From: an uncultured Saprospiraceae bacterium
GTDB taxonomy: Bacteria; Bacteroidota; Bacteroidia; Chitinophagales; Saprospiraceae
DNA length: 55,429 nt
NCBI GenBank assembly: GCA_937934275.1
Contig: CALHAM010000003.1
Coordinates: forward strand, 1 to 55,429
Direction of reading: 5' to 3'
Program-made: the position numbers and the translations under genes
The notes under the pieces: generated by a model
The model's input: the letters and a program-made list of their open reading frames with translations, nothing else
Database searches by the model: none
Told to the model about the DNA's origin: nothing
Shown: positions 53,065 to 55,429 of the stretch, piece by piece
Numbering within the stretch: the first letter of the stretch is position 1
Layout: every line of letters starts with the position of its first letter

Positions 53065-53829
53065 TTAGCCAAACATAGCGCGGTTGTAGCGGTTAGCCAC
53101 TTCTTCCCAGTTGATGACGTTGAAGAAGGCGCTGATGTAGTCGGGTCGGCGGTTTTGATATTTCAAGTAGTAGGCGTGCTCCCAGACGTCTAAGCCGAGC
53201 ACAGGAGTGCCTGTTTTAGGGGTTATTTGCATCATGAGAGGGTTGTCTTGATTGGGAGTGGTGCTGATAAATAAGCTTTTGTCTTTACCTACGCACAGCC
53301 AAGCCCAACCAGAGCCGAAGACACTTTTGGCAGCATCCGTGAAGGCGGTTTTGAATTGCTCGAAAGAGCCGAAGGTGCTGTTGAGTGCCGCGGCAAATTG
53401 GCCTTCGGGCAATGGGGCGCCGCCGGGTTTCATAATTTGCCAGAAGAAGGTGTGGTTCCAGTGCCCACCGGCGTTGTTTCGGATTTTGCGGTCGGCATCG
53501 GCCGTAGTGATGCGCGCCAGGATGTCGTCCAGCTCGTAATCGGCATATACCGTGCCCACGACGGCGTCGTTCAGGTTATTAACGTAGCCGCCATGGTGCT
53601 TACCGTGGTGGATTTCCATCGTTTGTTTATCGATATACGGCTCTAAAGCATCGGATGGGTAGGGCAAAGGCGGCAGTGCAAACGGCGTCGTGCGGCGCAA
53701 TTTAGGCGGCGGAATGACCGCTGTCTTATTGTTCGCTTTTTTGCTCGAGTCGCAGGCCTTCAACAGAGGAGAGAGTGCCGCTCCGGTAGCCAACCAGAGA
53801 GAAGTCTTCAGAAAAGCTCGTTTTTTCAT
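53065..53829 (-). CDS. exported Fe/Mn superoxide dismutase
   Basis: The protein has 254 residues from the ATG at 53829. It carries an N-terminal export signal (KKRAFLKTSLWLATGAALSP) ending in LLKAC (Cys26), so it is probably a lipoprotein, although Lys before Ala-Cys is unusual. The catalytic domain has the metal ligands of the Fe/Mn family: His in MEIHHGKHHGGY, His in GGHWNHTFFW, and Asp and His in LDVWEHAYYLKYQNRRPDY. GSGWAWL and NQDNPL favour manganese, but a cambialistic enzyme is possible. It would remove superoxide outside the cytoplasm. The frame extends to 53928, but the inner ATG gives the signal sequence. Confidence 0.9.
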   Translation of the reverse strand: MKKRAFLKTSLWLATGAALSPLLKACDSSKKANNKTAVIPPPKLRRTTPFALPPLPYPSDALEPYIDKQTMEIHHGKHHGGYVNNLNDAVVGTVYADYELDDILARITTADADRKIRNNAGGHWNHTFFWQIMKPGGAPLPEGQFAAALNSTFGSFEQFKTAFTDAAKSVFGSGWAWLCVGKDKSLFISTTPNQDNPLMMQITPKTGTPVLGLDVWEHAYYLKYQNRRPDYISAFFNVINWEEVANRYNRAMFG

Positions 53830-54045
53830 GTTAGTATCAGATAGATTGTGCAACGTTAGAAGGATGGGAAATGGCCGCTCGCGTGTCTCATCCGTCTGAA
53901 GGGGAAAGTTAGAGGTAAGGAGATGCAAACGCCCTTACTAAAACATGAACAGCGTGCAAGTTAGCGAAGGCGCTCGGGTGGTAAACAAATCTTTTTGCTG
54001 TTTTGATGGTTATATGCCTGTCCTTATCAGGCACGTCCAAAACCC

Positions 54046-54654
54046 ATGTTCACCGGCATTGTAGAGGCACTTGGCATAGTAGAGCGCATCGAGCGCGAAG
54101 GTTCTAATGCGCACATTACCGTGCGCAGCCCGATTAGTTCGGCATTGCGCATTGATCAAAGCGTTAGCCACGACGGCGTTTGTCTTACCGTAGTAGAAGT
54201 TCGCGATGGCTGTCATGTTGTAACGGCTGTGGAAGAAACCCTGCGCCGCTCCAATCTCTCCGATTGGCAGCCGGGCTATGTCGTCAATTTAGAGCGCAGC
54301 TTGGTCTGGGGGGGGCGCTTAGATGGTCACTTAGTGCAGGGCCATGTAGACGACGTTGTCCGCTGTACGGCAATTAAGCCGCAAAACGGTTCTTGGCACT
54401 TCACTTTTCAGTATCGCCCCACCCCTGAACATTTCGTAGTGGATAAAGGCTCGGTATGCCTCAACGGCGTGAGCCTCACCGTAGTGACACCTCGCGACGA
54501 CCTGTTTTCAGTAGCCATCATCCCGTATACTTGGGAGCACACCAACTTTTGCCGGCTACGTGAGGGAGACCGCCTGAATGTTGAGTTTGACATCATCGGC
54601 AAATATATTGCTCGTTACGCCGCTTTATACGCTTCGGCAATAGGACGTCATTGA
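54046..54654 (+). CDS. ribE: riboflavin synthase alpha chain
   Basis: The 202-residue enzyme converts two 6,7-dimethyl-8-ribityllumazine molecules to riboflavin and a pyrimidine. It begins with the invariant MFTGIVEALG and has two similar lumazine-binding halves: the first with VSHDGVCLTV and GGRLDGHLVQGHVD, the second with KGSVCLNGVSLTV and FNVEFDIIGKYIARY-like residues. Length is normal. Its last 7 bases overlap the 3' end of the convergent AsmA-like gene. No FMN riboswitch is visible upstream; only a short TGCCTG/CAGGCA hairpin (54015-54033) is present. Confidence 0.96.
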   Translation: MFTGIVEALGIVERIEREGSNAHITVRSPISSALRIDQSVSHDGVCLTVVEVRDGCHVVTAVEETLRRSNLSDWQPGYVVNLERSLVWGGRLDGHLVQGHVDDVVRCTAIKPQNGSWHFTFQYRPTPEHFVVDKGSVCLNGVSLTVVTPRDDLFSVAIIPYTWEHTNFCRLREGDRLNVEFDIIGKYIARYAALYASAIGRH

Positions 54655-55429
54655 GCAGACGGAACAGATCCGGGGCGCTCCCGGTCGCTTTGCAGGCTGG
54701 CAGTGGACGGCAGAGGACGCCCATCAATCCCGCGAAACTCGTCCTCGATGCGTTGGGCAAGATTTTTTTTAAGCGTTTCGCTGCGTTCGAATTCGCGCAC
54801 TACCTCTTTCTTGCCGCGCTTCATATCGTATTGGTCTAAGTTGCCTCGTATGGTGTAAAATACATTGAACCACCCCTCTCGCGCCGGAAGCGGGTCTAGA
54901 TCAGGGTCGTGGCGTTTGATGCGATTGACGAGCAGCTGCCCGGCATTTACTTTAAGGCGGTAGTCGATGTTGTTATCAAACGTATGCGTGCCCGAAAACG
55001 TCAGATTGAGGGCGTTGCTCTGGATGAACACAACCGGTATGTAGAGCGTCCGGTTTCTAACCTCTAAATAGTTCTGCAAATCAGCAAATCGGATGCGCCG
55101 CAAATCCTCGATGTGAATGAAGGTCGAGAAATCCTCCAACATTTTCACACCCACCAGTTCGCCATCGGTAGCCCTGACATCGGCCAGCACGTGCAATTGG
55201 TCGGTAAGGAAGTGATTGCTTTCGTCCCAAAAAGCGTAAGCCACTACCCGCCCTGAGAGTTTTCCGCGCAGGTTTTGCGCTGTAATAACATCTTGGTCAA
55301 AGTTGTTGCACTGCTCCATGAGCGTTCGCAAATCTACATCCTGCAGCGCAACGCGCATTTTGAGCGAAGGTCGCTGGGCAAAATAGCCCACTCCACTCAC
55401 CTGAGCGTTTCCCTGCATGGCCTGTGTGC
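54648..55429 (-). CDS. AsmA-like C-terminal region protein (5' truncated by window edge)
   Basis: The visible ~260 residues match the C-terminal region of AsmA-family envelope proteins, which are long inner-membrane-anchored, periplasm-spanning proteins linked to lipid transport and outer-membrane assembly. Strand-rich stretches such as SGVGYFAQRPSLKMRVALQD, YIPVVFIQSNALNLTFSGTH and DNNIDYRLKVNAGQLLVNRI are typical. The C-terminal ~65 residues are charged and likely cytoplasmic or disordered. The frame is open to the right edge, so the N-terminus with its membrane anchor is missing. It overlaps ribE tail to tail by 7 bases. Confidence 0.8.
   Translation of the reverse strand, partial: TQAMQGNAQVSGVGYFAQRPSLKMRVALQDVDLRTLMEQCNNFDQDVITAQNLRGKLSGRVVAYAFWDESNHFLTDQLHVLADVRATDGELVGVKMLEDFSTFIHIEDLRRIRFADLQNYLEVRNRTLYIPVVFIQSNALNLTFSGTHTFDNNIDYRLKVNAGQLLVNRIKRHDPDLDPLPAREGWFNVFYTIRGNLDQYDMKRGKKEVVREFERSETLKKNLAQRIEDEFRGIDGRPLPSTASLQSDRERPGSVPSAQ

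Noticed and set aside
54001-54045. FMN riboswitch upstream of ribE
   Set aside because: Only a short 6-bp hairpin is present and the leader is too short; none of the conserved FMN-element segments is visible.

Overview
The window is a chromosomal segment of a Bacteroidota bacterium. Three things point to this. Two very large secreted proteins end in type IX secretion (T9SS) sorting domains: a type A domain at the protein ending at 33590 and a type B/CHU_C domain at the protein ending at 51657. SprB-type repeats are present. About ten transcription units are preceded by the Bacteroidota -7 promoter box TAnnTTTG, and Shine-Dalgarno sequences are generally absent. The gene content (methylmalonyl-CoA mutase, System I cytochrome c maturation, 2-oxoacid:ferredoxin oxidoreductase, superoxide dismutase) suits a free-living, respiring heterotroph. 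The sequence does not fix the family. I see no insertion sequence, prophage, CRISPR array or rRNA; one tRNA gene is present.

Layout. 1-5125: 3'-truncated mutA (-), then (+) a small lipoprotein gene, ccmE and ccmF. 5227-10041 (-): a three-gene operon coding for a GltD-like FAD/Fe-S oxidoreductase and the alpha (gamma-alpha fusion) and beta subunits of a 2-oxoacid:ferredoxin oxidoreductase. 10404-14596: an FG-GAP/ASPIC-UnbV surface protein, a LuxR-type regulator (-), tRNA-Val with a textbook promoter and terminator, and a small lipoprotein. 14608-18021 (-): an operon of a ScfR-like regulator, a DUF3089 hydrolase and an M48 lipoprotein protease. 18109-26858: housekeeping genes (tpiA, a DUF1460 amidase, a flavin reductase, a TlpA-like thioredoxin, grpE-dnaJ, an NlpE/META lipoprotein, glgC and a patatin).

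27087-41023 (+) is a long co-directional block. A two-component system runs into a UDP-sugar 2-epimerase gene, followed by a T9SS cargo gene, a WbpD-like acetyltransferase, a WbpB/WlbA-like oxidase, a Wzc-like tyrosine kinase, a Wzx-like flippase, a glycosyltransferase and RfbF. It is a surface-polysaccharide locus with a T9SS cargo gene inside it. In Porphyromonas gingivalis the Wbp pathway supplies the sugar through which T9SS cargo is anchored, so this arrangement is the most attractive lead in the window.

41028-43334 (-) holds corA, a small conserved hypothetical gene and an outer-membrane-barrel-like gene, probably one operon. After a 733-base AT-rich gap comes a 2529-residue T9SS adhesin-like protein (44068-51657) with 17 tandem Ig/PKD-like repeats of about 84 residues, followed by a structured 3' region and terminator. 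The end holds a VWA protein (-), an exported superoxide dismutase (-), riboflavin synthase (+) and the 3' part of an AsmA-like gene (-).
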